Source: PLGF01 sp052139695 (lineage in GTDB: Bacteria > Verrucomicrobiota > Verrucomicrobiia > Limisphaerales > Palsa-1400). From it: a stretch of 64,000 nucleotides of DNA. Shown here in pieces: positions 17,600-26,344 of this stretch. Location of the stretch: assembly GCA_052139695.1 (NCBI GenBank), contig JBKQWF010000309.1, positions 17,497 through 81,496 on the forward strand, read 5' to 3'. The notes under the pieces were generated by a model. The model was given only the letters and a program-made list of their open reading frames with translations. It searched no databases and was not told the DNA's origin. A program made the position numbers and the translations under genes. Each line of letters opens with the position of its first letter. Positions within the stretch are counted from its first letter, which is position 1.

Positions 17600-17702
17600 G
17601 GCAGGGCGGAGCTGCCGCTCCGCCCAAATATTCCCCTCACCGGCAGACTTCGTGCGCCTTGCTGTAAACATAGAATGGGCGGAGCGGCAGCACCGCCCTA
17701 CC
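17600..17702. repeat. 103-bp GGCAGGGCGG...CCGCCCTACC palindromic element overlapping the esterase start
   Basis: Outer ends GGCAGGGCGG and CCGCCCTACC are near-inverted. Inside are GGGCGGAGC-tgcc-GCTCCGCCC at the left and a GGGCGGAGCGGCAG arm at the right. The most likely start codon of the next gene (17675) lies within it. Confidence 0.82.
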
Positions 17703-18748
17703 AATTTTCGTCGATCGCGGGCCTTGCGGTCATTCTCGCTCTCCTGCCCTCCATGGCGCGCTCGGCGGATGTGGCCAGCAATGCTCCGCCTCCGCTGCGC
17801 GAGCAAGCCAGGCGCAGGGCGCCGAACTCAAACGATGTTTTTTACGCGCTCGGCCCCGATTCCAAACCGATGGACGGCGTGCCGAAAGGGAAGTTTGTCG
17901 GACCAAAAATCATTCCGAGCAATGTCTTTCCCGGCACACAGCATACCTACTGGGTTTACGTGCCGGCGCAATACGACCCGGCGCAACCGACCGCGATCAT
18001 GGTCTTCAATGACGGCCAGGCGATGATGGCCGAGCCAGGCGACGTGCAGGCGCAAAATGTCTTGGACAACCTGATCTTCCGGAGCGAGATACCGGTCATG
18101 CTGGGAGTCTTTATCAATCCGGGCCGCCGGCCAGATCAACCCGAACCGACCCCGCGCGACTGGGGTGATCGAAATTCCAACCGGCCGGAAGAATATAATC
18201 CCCCGACCGACAAATATGCCCGCGTCATCGTGGAGGAATTGATGCCCGCCTTGAAGAAGGATTACAACATTTCTCCCGATGCGGAACTGCACGGCATTAT
18301 GGGGGCGAGTTCCGGGGGTTGCGCCGCGTTTTCGGTAGCGTGGTTTCGGCCCAATGATTTCCGCAAAGTCATTACGTTCGTCGGCAGCTTTACCGATCTG
18401 CGCGGCGAATACATTTATCCCGAACTCGTGGCGCAGAGCGAAAAGAAACCCATCCGCATTTTCATGCAGGACGGGCGGAACGACAACCGCCGTCCGCCGG
18501 AGGAACACAACAAAGATTGGTTTTATCAAAACGTGCGTCTGATGAAAGCGTTGACTGAAAAAGGCTATGATCTCAACTATACTTGGGGCATCGGCAACCA
18601 CGGACAAAAACAGGGCGGTGCCATTTTCCCCGGTATGATGCGCTGGCTCTGGCGCGACCAACCGGTTTCCACCGACTCCACGGATCAGGTCGAGCGCTCT
18701 TTTCGCGGCCCGGCGGCACGTCCCGCCGAAGAACCGCCCAACAAATAA
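17675..18748 (+). CDS. secreted esterase, enterochelin-esterase/Fes-like alpha-beta hydrolase
   Basis: 357 residues from ATG 17675; the frame stays open to an ATG at 17579, but that stretch and the first ten codons are repeat DNA. The hydrophobic core SSIAGLAVILALLPSMARSAD reads as a signal peptide. The enzyme body shows YWVYVPAQYDPAQPTAIMVF (first strand of esterase-D/Fes proteins), the nucleophile elbow GASSGG (MGASSGGCAAF), and a catalytic His candidate in GIGNHGQ. This family cleaves acyl or aryl esters, often feruloyl or acetyl groups on polysaccharides. The next gene, another esterase-like hydrolase, starts five bases after its stop. The start is uncertain because the repeat has captured the N-terminus. 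Confidence 0.82.
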   Translation: MGGAAAPPYQFSSIAGLAVILALLPSMARSADVASNAPPPLREQARRRAPNSNDVFYALGPDSKPMDGVPKGKFVGPKIIPSNVFPGTQHTYWVYVPAQYDPAQPTAIMVFNDGQAMMAEPGDVQAQNVLDNLIFRSEIPVMLGVFINPGRRPDQPEPTPRDWGDRNSNRPEEYNPPTDKYARVIVEELMPALKKDYNISPDAELHGIMGASSGGCAAFSVAWFRPNDFRKVITFVGSFTDLRGEYIYPELVAQSEKKPIRIFMQDGRNDNRRPPEEHNKDWFYQNVRLMKALTEKGYDLNYTWGIGNHGQKQGGAIFPGMMRWLWRDQPVSTDSTDQVERSFRGPAARPAEEPPNK

Positions 18749-18753
18749 ACCTC

Positions 18754-19863
18754 ATGAAGAACCGTTTGGTTGTACTTCTCGCTGCCGTTCTCGGCTTATC
18801 TCAGTTCGCCATCGCGCAAGCGCCGCCGGGCAATTCCACGGGCGCACCCGCTGTTTCCGCCACCGCACCGCTCCCTGCTCCCATGGGGATACCCAAGCCC
18901 GGTCCGACGAACGACGCCCCATACGCTCCCCAGGCCATTTTGCCAGGCGGTGTGGTGCTCACGCTTTATCCGCCCGGTTCGCCGTTCCTCAACATGGCGC
19001 GGGTGCGCGAGGCCGAGCAATACAACATGAGCCGCTCGGTCCCCGGACGGATCAACAGCATTGTCAACATCCACAACCCCTCGATTGAGGTCCATACAGT
19101 GGATGGCGGTCTCAACACCGGCGCCGCCATCATCCTGGCGGCGGGTGGCGGCCACAGGACGCTCAACGTCGGCACTGAAGCGGCGGATTTTGTCCCCTAC
19201 TTTTTTAATTATGGAGTCAACACGATCATCCTACGCAATCGCCTCCGCAGCGACGGCTACGAACCGCGCACCGACGCAGTGAATGACGCCTTGCAAGCCC
19301 TCCGCCTGGTGCGCGCTCACGCCAGGGATTGGCACATTGACCCGGACAAAATCGGCATCATGGGATTTTCCGCGGGAGCGGAATTGGCCGCTCCAGCGGC
19401 GATCTTCTTCGCGGACTTCGACAAAACGAACAACGCGCCTGGCGATCCTCTGGCCGGAATTTCTTCACGGCCCGATTTTGTCGGCATCATTTATCCTGGG
19501 CCCAGCCCGTTTGCGCGCGGGGGCAAGCCATCGATTCCCAGCAATACCCCGCCGGCTTTCATCACTTGCGCCGGCGCGGGCGACCGCGTTCATGCCATTT
19601 GGGCGGACGAGTATTTCAGCGCGATGTTGCGGGCGGGCATTCCGAACGTCGAAATGCACATTTACGGCAATGGCCGGCATCCGGGCGATCCGCTGAGCGA
19701 CGGCAGCCACATGACCGGCGGGTTAACCGATCGCAATGGCATCCCCTTTGGCACCTGGCAAAACCGCTTCATCGACTGGTTCCGCGATCTCGGTTTCCTG
19801 CAAAAACCCGGCGTAGAAACCAAAGCCGCCCGTGATGTGAAAGTGTTTGCCAACCAGCCGTAA
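18754..19863 (+). CDS. secreted alpha/beta hydrolase (BD-FAE / acetylxylan-esterase-like)
   Basis: 369 residues. ATG 18754 was chosen because a signal peptide follows at once (MKNRLVVLLAAVLGLSQFAIAQ); the open frame extends upstream over the previous gene's tail but that part is a shadow. The core has GAAIILAAGGGH (oxyanion-hole strand; normally HGGG), the nucleophile motif GFSAGAE with Ser206, and a late His in GNGRHPGD. It resembles bacterial esterases that deacetylate hemicelluloses. It is co-transcribed with the esterase ending at 18748. Together with the glycosidases elsewhere in the window, it fits periplasmic processing of decorated plant polysaccharides. Confidence 0.86.
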   Translation: MKNRLVVLLAAVLGLSQFAIAQAPPGNSTGAPAVSATAPLPAPMGIPKPGPTNDAPYAPQAILPGGVVLTLYPPGSPFLNMARVREAEQYNMSRSVPGRINSIVNIHNPSIEVHTVDGGLNTGAAIILAAGGGHRTLNVGTEAADFVPYFFNYGVNTIILRNRLRSDGYEPRTDAVNDALQALRLVRAHARDWHIDPDKIGIMGFSAGAELAAPAAIFFADFDKTNNAPGDPLAGISSRPDFVGIIYPGPSPFARGGKPSIPSNTPPAFITCAGAGDRVHAIWADEYFSAMLRAGIPNVEMHIYGNGRHPGDPLSDGSHMTGGLTDRNGIPFGTWQNRFIDWFRDLGFLQKPGVETKAARDVKVFANQP

Positions 19864-20031
19864 AGGTGAAGAATGGGCCGCCTTGAGTTTTTGGGATGGA
19901 TTCTAATCATGAGGATTTTCCTGTTTGCCTATGGTCTGCAATTTCTCCGCGGTCTCCGCAGTGCCTCTGCGCGAGGAAATCCGTGCTCAAGTCAGAAAAA
20001 CGGGGTCAGAAAAATGAAAAGAAAATCGCTT

Positions 20032-21228
20032 TTATCGCTGCGGTTCACCGGGCAGCCCATGGTCGCCTCGGCGAGGCAACCCTACCCATTGCTGAAACTC
20101 TTCGTTGCCCAAGGTTTTCTGCGCGAGAAGCGCGTAGCCTTCGGTGAGCGGATGGCTGGCGTCGGCGTAGAGTTCGCTGGGCAGAACTTCCGGCGCGAGG
20201 TGAGGGACTTTGTTTTCTGTTAACCACGCCAGGACGCCTTCGCGCAGTTTGCGGTACGGCGGCAGGCTTTCCTGGGCAACCATGTGTTCGTTGAACGGGC
20301 CAAGAATGACAAAAACGTCATTGCCACGTTCACGCAGAGTCTTGACCACACGCCGAAATGCGCCCCACTGCAACGAGGTATCCAAACCGACCCACTCGAA
20401 GGGCGTGGCGCCGCCGTTTTGCGTCCACGATTTATGGCGAGGGCTTTTCGGACCGCGTTGCGAGTCGTCTGCCGGTGGGCCGGGGACGACGAGTGTGATT
20501 TGGGCGAGCGGGTCTTTGTAGCTGTTGGGATAGCGTGGCGGGTCATTGCCGTCATCTTCCAATGTCCAGTCAAGGATGCTTCTTTGTCCGAAATAAGCGC
20601 ACTGCAAATGCTCCACCCAGGCGCTGAAGTTCAATTCCCGTTGCACGATAGCTTCCATCCGTTCGTTGGCGTCCGCTTTGTAGCAAGGAATGCGGGGAGA
20701 AAACTGCGGGACCAGCCGCGAATGGTTGAACTTCTCCTCCTTGTCAATTTGCAAATCCGCCTTGGGGCTGCTCAACCAAAGCAGGTTGCAGTGGAGAATG
20801 ATTTTGCGGTTTTTTAAAGCATGGCCGTAGCTGTCAACAAGCCCTTCCAGCGCGAGCGGAAAAAGGCCGTTGACCCCGCCGTTGACAAATCTGTTTGTCT
20901 GACCGGACTGGGCGTTTAAAAAATGCGGCCAGGTCCCATCCGGCAGAACATATTCGCCCCAGATGACCGAGTCCCCCAGCATGACAATGCCGCGCGGGTC
21001 GATTCGATCATCCAGCCGCCGCTGGTAGAGCCAGTAATCTTTGCTCAAATCGTAGGGGATGCGGTAATCCGGGCCGGTGTCGAAACGTTCCATGCCTTTC
21101 CAAAGCCAGGGCGTGAGCACGATAACGAGCAAAATAATTCCCAGCGCGAACAGGCACTGCCGGGTGTTGAGCCGCATCTCGTTGACCATTGGCGTTGCGG
21201 CGCGCGCCGCGTTGGGCGTTTTGTCCAT
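20032..21228 (-). CDS. membrane-anchored SGNH/AlgX-like acetyltransferase partner of MBOAT
   Basis: 398 residues from ATG 21228, two bases after the MBOAT stop. A single N-terminal TM anchor (CLFALGIILLVIVLTPWLW) places the catalytic domain in the periplasm. The SGNH blocks are visible: MLGDSVIWGEY (GDS nucleophile), NGGVNG, VFVILGPFNEH and DASHPLTEGY (Asp-x-x-His). Such proteins pair with MBOAT acyltransferases to O-acetylate exopolysaccharide or cell-wall polymers (as AlgJ/AlgX with AlgI, or DltD with DltB). The last dozen residues (LPRRGDHGLPGEPQR) are encoded by a palindromic repeat at 20061-20087 and are unlikely to belong to the ancestral protein. Confidence 0.85.
   Translation of the reverse strand: MDKTPNAARAATPMVNEMRLNTRQCLFALGIILLVIVLTPWLWKGMERFDTGPDYRIPYDLSKDYWLYQRRLDDRIDPRGIVMLGDSVIWGEYVLPDGTWPHFLNAQSGQTNRFVNGGVNGLFPLALEGLVDSYGHALKNRKIILHCNLLWLSSPKADLQIDKEEKFNHSRLVPQFSPRIPCYKADANERMEAIVQRELNFSAWVEHLQCAYFGQRSILDWTLEDDGNDPPRYPNSYKDPLAQITLVVPGPPADDSQRGPKSPRHKSWTQNGGATPFEWVGLDTSLQWGAFRRVVKTLRERGNDVFVILGPFNEHMVAQESLPPYRKLREGVLAWLTENKVPHLAPEVLPSELYADASHPLTEGYALLAQKTLGNEEFQQWVGLPRRGDHGLPGEPQR
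20061..20087. repeat. GGTCGCCTC...CCCTACC palindrome inside an SGNH gene 3' end
   Basis: GGTCGCCTC-ggc-GAGGCaACC then CTACC; one base in the right arm breaks the symmetry. It lies within the coding region and alters the C-terminus of the SGNH protein. Confidence 0.75.
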
Positions 21229-21230
21229 GA

Positions 21231-22832
21231 TCAGAATTGGAAGTAGATGAACGCCCCGCCCCCCGAGGAAAACAGAAAGAGATAAATGGCCATAAACGCC
21301 GCGATGCCCACTCGCACAAAACCGATGCGCAGCCATTCCCGATAGCGCGATTCGTAGAGGAATTGGTAGAGCCAAATCACCGCAATCAAGGCCAGCATCA
21401 GCCACGGAATCTGCGGATCGGACCACACCGAGTTGAAAATGCGTCCGACGATCAGCCAGGCGTCACTGAGCGATTCAGCGCGGAAGAAAATCCAGGTAAA
21501 ACAAACGAAGATAAAGACTCCGATCTGCTTGAGAATCCGCGGGACTTGCTCGCGATAAAAGGCCGAACGTTCCAATTCGCGCGTCGCCATGACTCCGAAA
21601 GCGTGCAAAGCCCCCCAAATCGCGAAAGTCCAGGCCGCTCCATGCCAGATGCCGGAGAGGAGAAAAGTAATGAACAAGTTCCGGTAGGTATTAAAGACAC
21701 CGTTCCGGTTGCCGCCGAGCGGAATATAAACATAGTCCCGGAACCAGGAGGAAAGACTGATGTGCCAGCGCCCCCAAAACTCGCCCAAGCCAGTGGAGAG
21801 ATACGGATTATTGAAGTTCAGAATGAGATTAAAGCCCAGCAACCGCGCCACGCCCCGAGCCATGTCCGTGTAGCCGCTGAAATCAAAGAAAATCTGCCAG
21901 GCGAAAGCGAACGTCGCCAGCATCAGCGCCGGCGCGCCAAACGCCTTAGGGTTGTCGTAGACCCGCTCGACGTAGAACGCCAGGTAGTTCGCGAGAGCCA
22001 GTTTTTTGAACAGGCCCACCAAAAAGAGGGACAAGCCGTCCGTAAAATTCTCCAGCCGGATGGGCGGGAATTCGCGAAATTGGGGAAGCAGATGCCTGGC
22101 GCGTTCAATGGGGCCCGCCATCAATTGCGGGAAAAAGCAAACGAAGGTGGCAAAGCGCAAAAAGTTGCGCTCCCTTTCCACATTGCCAAAATAGAAATCA
22201 ATTGTGTAGCTCAGTGATTGAAAAGTGAAAAAGGAAATGCCAACGGGCAGCACGTAGGAAAATCCAAAGGGCATGAAGGTGGAGGGCTCCGGCAATTTCA
22301 ACGACCAGTGAGACCACGCGAAAAGGGCGTTCAGGTTTTCCACCACAAAATGGCCGTATTTAAAAAAGAGCAACAGCGCGAGGTTGTTCACCAGGCTGAT
22401 CAGCAGCCAGATGCGCCGGTTGCTCAAGAGGGCGCCCAAGGCCATGAGCAGAACGATCACTCCGAATCCGGCCAGCGTTGGCCGAAGATTCGGCGGGCCC
22501 AAGACCGCTGCCGCCACCAAAAGCGCGGTGGCGGCCATCGAGACCAGGAACGCTGTCTTCAGCACCCAATCATCGAATCGCAAGCGGAAAAGGCGGCCGG
22601 CAACATCGACCTTTCTTCCGCCGTGCGGACAGTGGTCCATGAGCGCGACTAGAAAATAATCCAAAACGGTCGAATAAAAGACCAGGAGCAGGTAATAAGG
22701 GTTCCACCAGCCGTAAAAGAAATACGAGGCGGCCATCAGCCAGGGAATCCACAACCGCGTCTTCCGCAACGAGTAGAAGACCGGCAGAACGATCAGCATG
22801 AAGACCAGGAACGGCCAGGTGTGGAACAGCAT
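21231..22832 (-). CDS. MBOAT family O-acyltransferase (AlgI/DltB-like)
   Basis: 533 residues with about twelve hydrophobic segments, beginning MLFHTWPFLVFMLIVLPVFY, a typical AlgI start. Family landmarks: SYTIDFYFG, FFPQLMAGPIERA, the arginine/proline-rich WHISLSSWFRDYVYIPLGGN block, and the catalytic-histidine motif GIWHGAAW followed by ALHAFG. MBOATs carry acetyl groups across the inner membrane. The two-base gap to the SGNH gene makes a two-gene acetylation operon. The target polymer is not encoded nearby, so alginate, cellulose or another exopolysaccharide all remain possible. Confidence 0.95.
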   Translation of the reverse strand: MLFHTWPFLVFMLIVLPVFYSLRKTRLWIPWLMAASYFFYGWWNPYYLLLVFYSTVLDYFLVALMDHCPHGGRKVDVAGRLFRLRFDDWVLKTAFLVSMAATALLVAAAVLGPPNLRPTLAGFGVIVLLMALGALLSNRRIWLLISLVNNLALLLFFKYGHFVVENLNALFAWSHWSLKLPEPSTFMPFGFSYVLPVGISFFTFQSLSYTIDFYFGNVERERNFLRFATFVCFFPQLMAGPIERARHLLPQFREFPPIRLENFTDGLSLFLVGLFKKLALANYLAFYVERVYDNPKAFGAPALMLATFAFAWQIFFDFSGYTDMARGVARLLGFNLILNFNNPYLSTGLGEFWGRWHISLSSWFRDYVYIPLGGNRNGVFNTYRNLFITFLLSGIWHGAAWTFAIWGALHAFGVMATRELERSAFYREQVPRILKQIGVFIFVCFTWIFFRAESLSDAWLIVGRIFNSVWSDPQIPWLMLALIAVIWLYQFLYESRYREWLRIGFVRVGIAAFMAIYLFLFSSGGGAFIYFQF

Positions 22833-22870
22833 GACGGGGAGCCAGTTAGGTCATGGTAGTTAGCTCATCT

Positions 22871-23074
22871 CCCTACAGCGATTGGAACGGGATTGGGGAG
22901 CGCGACCGTCCCGGTCGCTCCAGCCGGCGTCCCGCCGGCTGGCGTGGGACTCAAAATCGGTCAAGATTTGCTGAACCATATCAAGCTGATCAACGTGCTG
23001 ATGCCTTCGGCGGGACGCCGAAGGCTGCGGTCGGGACGACCGCGATCCCCGGAACGTATCCGCGACCGTTTCCC
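22871..23074. repeat. approximately 204-bp dispersed repeat, copy A, with four GTCCC/GGGAC-loop hairpins
   Basis: By eye about nine in ten positions match copy B (51064-51267). Hairpins: GCGACC-GTCCC-GGTCGC (22902-22918), AGCCGGC-GTCCC-GCCGGCT (22922-22940), GCCTTCGGC-GGGAC-GCCGAAGGC (23003-23025) and GCGGTC-GGGAC-GACCGC (23027-23043). The first two loops are GTCCC and the last two GGGAC, so the whole unit is roughly symmetric. All four stems are perfect here. No reading frame looks coding. Confidence 0.9.
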
Positions 23075-23110
23075 GAAAGTGGTGCCGGTTCTTCATTGGC
23101 GCATCTTCAC

Positions 23111-23256
23111 CCTCCCCGTTTTGCGGGGAGAAGGCTTGAAAGGTCCAAACTGCAGGGCGCGCTCGGAGAGCGCGCCCTACCCAAGCTGCCTGTTCGGGGC
23201 CCTTTTGGGACAGCTTCCGCCGAGGCGTCCTGGCGTCCCGGCGGGACGCCCCTACC
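23111..23256. repeat. cluster of three further hairpins, two with CCTACC tails
   Basis: CTCCCCG-ttttg-CGGGGAG (23112-23130), GGGCGCGCTC-gga-GAGCGCGCCC-TACC (23155-23181) and GGCGTCCC-ggc-GGGACGCC then CCTACC (23232-23256). Together with copy A it fills the gap between the MBOAT gene and the SUMF1-like gene; I see no gene in this stretch. Confidence 0.8.
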
Positions 23257-23297
23257 AGCCGAAGAGTTTCGTTTCCCACCCGGTTGGCAGCGCGGCC

Positions 23298-24224
23298 TCA
23301 TTTCGAGTTCGATTTCAATTGTTGCAATTCCTCTGGGGAAATCCGGCGGACACAACGAAACCCGCAATAATCCGTGTAGAAACACGCATCCGTATCGCCG
23401 GTGCGCTGGCCTTGCCGAAAGGTGGCCCGGCACATGGCAGCGCTCGCCTTCCAAGAACCGCCGCGCATGACGCGTTTGACGTCCTTGCCCGGACTGGGGG
23501 GTCCATGCGGATCGACCGGGGCGTTCTCCTGATAATAAGTGGGGCTATAGACGTCCTCGCACCATTCGGAGACGTTTCCGTACATGTCATACAATCCCCA
23601 AAGGTTGGGCTTCTTCTGTCCAACGGGATGGGTCTTTTCATCGGAATTATCCGCAAACCAGGCGTATTGCCGGAGCTTGTCCGGCTGCCCAAAATCGTAA
23701 GCCCCGTCCGTCCCGGCGCGACAGGCATATTCCCACTCGGCTTCCGTCGGCAGACGATAGCCGTTGGCAGAGTCATCGCACTCCCAATCCATCGTTTTTT
23801 CGTTATAGCACGGTTTCAAACCTTCGAGCATCGACCGCTCGTTGCAGTACTGCTTCGCGTCCCGCCAGCGTACCCGTTCCACGGGCTTGTTTGGATTATC
23901 CTGCCAGTGCGAGGGGTTGGGCAATTGCACCTTGGTGAACATTTCATGGGTCACCGGATACTTGTCCATCATGAAACTGGTGAGCTTGATCTTGTGGGGC
24001 GGACCTTCATCCGCGTTGCCCTGGCTCGTGCCCATCGTGAACTCGGCGCCTGGCAGATAAACCATTTCCACGCCCGATTTTGTCACCACTTCCACTCGTG
24101 CGGTTGGAAGGGAGGCTCCAGGCGGGGGGGCGCTTTTGGCGGGCCCTTCCGGGGAAGATTTGCCGCAGGAGCAGAGCAGAGCTAATCCCGCCGCCAGGCT
24201 GATGAGGCAAGCAGTTTTGACCAC
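23298..24224 (-). CDS. SUMF1/formylglycine-generating-like lipoprotein
   Basis: 308 residues from GTG 24224, preceded by GGGAGG. The signal peptide ends in a lipobox (LLCSC, Cys20), so it is probably a lipoprotein. SUMF1/EgtB/PvdO fold landmarks: VYLPGAEFTMGTSQGNADEG, KYPVTHEMF, VRWRDAKQYCNE, GYRLPTEAEWEYACRAG, WGLYDMYGNVSEWCEDVY, RVMRGGSW and the terminal GFRCVRR. True FGE enzymes have a Cys pair spaced as in CYRYRC; here the corresponding segment reads MCRATFRQGQ with a single Cys. It is therefore more likely a structural or ligand-binding member than a sulfatase activator, and no sulfatase lies in the window. It is 11 bases downstream of the propeller gene, probably co-transcribed. Confidence 0.86.
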   Translation of the reverse strand: MVKTACLISLAAGLALLCSCGKSSPEGPAKSAPPPGASLPTARVEVVTKSGVEMVYLPGAEFTMGTSQGNADEGPPHKIKLTSFMMDKYPVTHEMFTKVQLPNPSHWQDNPNKPVERVRWRDAKQYCNERSMLEGLKPCYNEKTMDWECDDSANGYRLPTEAEWEYACRAGTDGAYDFGQPDKLRQYAWFADNSDEKTHPVGQKKPNLWGLYDMYGNVSEWCEDVYSPTYYQENAPVDPHGPPSPGKDVKRVMRGGSWKASAAMCRATFRQGQRTGDTDACFYTDYCGFRCVRRISPEELQQLKSNSK

Positions 24225-24235
24225 GGCCCCTCCCG

Positions 24236-25300
24236 TTAGTTGCTGTGCGGACGAAACCAGACGGACTCCTTATCGCTGAAACCGTTTGTTGTTAACATGG
24301 AGAAATCGGCATCGGTCGCGTGGTTGAGATCGATGATTCTTGGCTCCGAGGCGGGCACAACTCCAATATTCCAACCTGGCGCATAGACGCCCATGATCTC
24401 ACAGGCCGCTTGGAATGTCCCCACTTTGCTTAAATCTCCTTCGCCGTCAGGCCCGCGGCTGAAGCTGATAAATTGGCTGTCGGGCGACCATCTGGCATGA
24501 TAAATCTTATTGGTGGCGTCTTTGATCTGAATCCGCCACTCACCCACTTTTGGATCATCGGAATCGGTATCGATGGGCGCGGCCGCGATTTCATTATCGT
24601 TCGCGCCCCAGGCGACCTGTTTGCCATCGGGACTAAAGCGCGGCCGGCAACCCGGTATTTTCAGGTCGATGATCTTGTTGCCATGCGCTTCGATCAGCAA
24701 GATCGTGTGATCAAAGCCCATCCCGGCATGGACGGTGGAAACGATCCATTTGCCATTCGCGCTGAAATTGGGGTTATAAAGATGGTGCAAATTGGTGTAA
24801 TTGGGGTGCGGCGTGACCTTGCCTGTCGCCAAATCGTAAAAATTCATCCCCTTGGTGTAGTAATCAATGACGTTAAACTTGGAATACTCCTGGTCGAGGT
24901 ACCCGAGGACTTTGCCGTCCGGCGCCCAAAACGGTTCGCGGGCGTAGTCGGCGATTTTCTTGCGGTTCCGCCCGTCAATATCCATGACGTAGAGGCTGCG
25001 GACGGCTTCGCGCCCTTCGCCTTTGTCCGCCACAAAACACATCTTCGTTCCGTCTGGGGAGACCTGGGGGTAATGCTCATTGAGGTCCGGCGTTTTGGTC
25101 AGGTTCAGCGCGCCGGAGCCATCCGGGTTCATGACGAAGATTTCCCAATTGCCATTCACGTAGCTCTCGTAGGCGATTTTGAATGGCAGCGCCTTCAACC
25201 GTTCGCGCAACGGTTCAGTGTCCGAAGCGCGAGAGAATTGGGCCAGCGAAGCGAAAGCGGCCAGCAACCCAGCCACGCGAAAAAAAATTCCTCTCATCAT
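24236..25300 (-). CDS. secreted TolB-like (PD40/WD40-like) beta-propeller protein
   Basis: 354 residues from the double ATG at 25300; the frame is open further upstream (to 25462) but that part lacks coding character, and a signal peptide begins here (RGIFFRVAGLLAAFASLAQF). PD40 repeats recur: NWEIFVMNPDGSGALNLTKT, YPQVSPDGTKMCFVA, PFWAPDGKVLGYLD, NPNFSANGKWIVSTV, RPRFSPDGKQVAWGA and ARWSPDSQFISFSRG. That spacing suggests a six- or seven-blade TolB-type propeller. Such proteins bind ligands or partner proteins in the periplasm; no enzyme motif is visible. Paired with the SUMF1-like lipoprotein downstream. Confidence 0.82.
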   Translation of the reverse strand: MMRGIFFRVAGLLAAFASLAQFSRASDTEPLRERLKALPFKIAYESYVNGNWEIFVMNPDGSGALNLTKTPDLNEHYPQVSPDGTKMCFVADKGEGREAVRSLYVMDIDGRNRKKIADYAREPFWAPDGKVLGYLDQEYSKFNVIDYYTKGMNFYDLATGKVTPHPNYTNLHHLYNPNFSANGKWIVSTVHAGMGFDHTILLIEAHGNKIIDLKIPGCRPRFSPDGKQVAWGANDNEIAAAPIDTDSDDPKVGEWRIQIKDATNKIYHARWSPDSQFISFSRGPDGEGDLSKVGTFQAACEIMGVYAPGWNIGVVPASEPRIIDLNHATDADFSMLTTNGFSDKESVWFRPHSN

Positions 25301-25609
25301 GCGGAGCGAAAGTAAAAGGCGTCTCCCACGAGGTCGAGAAAAATCGCTGAGATGAAGGAGAAGGAACGAGTCCAACTTTTGTATCGAATTGCAATGGCTT
25401 GTAGCGCAACAAGTTGCACCCGAGCCATCGGCCACCGGCTGGTGAGGAACTGCATGGAGCAAGTAGGCATCGCAAGCGGAATCCTAGCAGGCGTTTGGAT
25501 GATCTTTATTGACCGGAGCGTTCCGTAGAGGTCAGATTCTTGTAATCGCCGACTTTCCGGGTAGCATCGATTTCAAAAACAATGGCAGCGGCAAGCGGAA
25601 GGTCCTTGT

Positions 25610-26344
25610 ATGCCTGAAACAAAATACATCTTGATTTTGGCGAATTCGATCCGCCCGGGAGGACATTGCGTGGCAGGAAAAATGGCGACCCCGCTCGCCA
25701 ATGGGCTTTATGACGTAAGTGAGCGTTGGATTCGCCTTGTTGATCCGAAGAATTCGAAAGGAGGCGTTCCCTACGAATGCACTCTGTGCCAAGGAACCAA
25801 ACCAGTTCGACCTCTTGACATTATCAAGGTTGTATTATTGGAATCATGTGGCAATCCAGATCATCCAGAAGATTGGTATTTTGATCGGTCACAGTCTTGG
25901 CAAGTCGAAAGTAATTTTGCGAAAAGATCTCTTCCAGCGATCATGGACACGCCCGCAACTCTTTGGCATGATGGTATCGCATCTAACGCCGTATCTGCTG
26001 GCTTCCTCCGCACCATGAAACCGCATCCATTCAGCATTTGCCTCATTTCGGCCCCAGCAAAGATGGACTTTTCTTTTTGGAAAAAACCCTTCCGGGACCA
26101 TAATACCGGTCAGGACAAGACTAAATATGTTCGTGACTTATCATTTAATCGCGCCGGTATTTATCATGAGTTTTCTGTTACCGACCCAGAATTCATGAAG
26201 CGCCATAAAATATGGGACCGAATGACCGAGATGCCGCAGATTATGAGAATCACGGATACGTCCAATTATTTTCTCTGTTTGAGCCTTGGGCTGGCATTTA
26301 ACGAACGCCAATATAAAATTAGCGCAACTATTTTTGAGCCGTGA
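25610..26344 (+). CDS. dual-OB (DuOB)-type protein, first gene of DUF488 cassette
   Basis: 244 residues from ATG 25610 with GGAAGG seven bases upstream. The N-terminal part reads as small beta-barrels (KYILILANSIRPGGHCVAGK, ERWIRLVDP), then a CxxC (ECTLCQG) and PLDIIKVVLLESC, which recall the dual-OB-fold proteins found beside DUF488 genes. A second barrel appears later (SICLISAPAKMDF, YHEFSVTDPEFM). OB folds usually bind nucleic acid, so a DNA- or RNA-associated role is plausible, but I see no catalytic motif. Its TGA overlaps the start of the next gene by one base (TGATG). DNA here is visibly richer in A and T than its neighbours. The family name rests on memory of context and is moderately sure. 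Confidence 0.65.
   Translation: MPETKYILILANSIRPGGHCVAGKMATPLANGLYDVSERWIRLVDPKNSKGGVPYECTLCQGTKPVRPLDIIKVVLLESCGNPDHPEDWYFDRSQSWQVESNFAKRSLPAIMDTPATLWHDGIASNAVSAGFLRTMKPHPFSICLISAPAKMDFSFWKKPFRDHNTGQDKTKYVRDLSFNRAGIYHEFSVTDPEFMKRHKIWDRMTEMPQIMRITDTSNYFLCLSLGLAFNERQYKISATIFEP

Noticed and set aside
19864..20031. CTCCGCGGTCTCCGC-like and, at 42346-42380, ATCTGTGTGCATCTGTGG-like low-complexity stretches
   Set aside because: They resemble widely seen simple intergenic sequences, but two isolated cases are not enough to call a repeat family.
22893..24185. 430-codon open frame on the plus strand over the repeats and SUMF1-like gene
   Set aside because: Its first third is repeat DNA and the rest is antisense to the lipoprotein gene; no conserved motif.
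23298..24224. Sulfatase-maturing enzyme
   Set aside because: SUMF1 fold is present but the second catalytic Cys and any sulfatase gene are absent.
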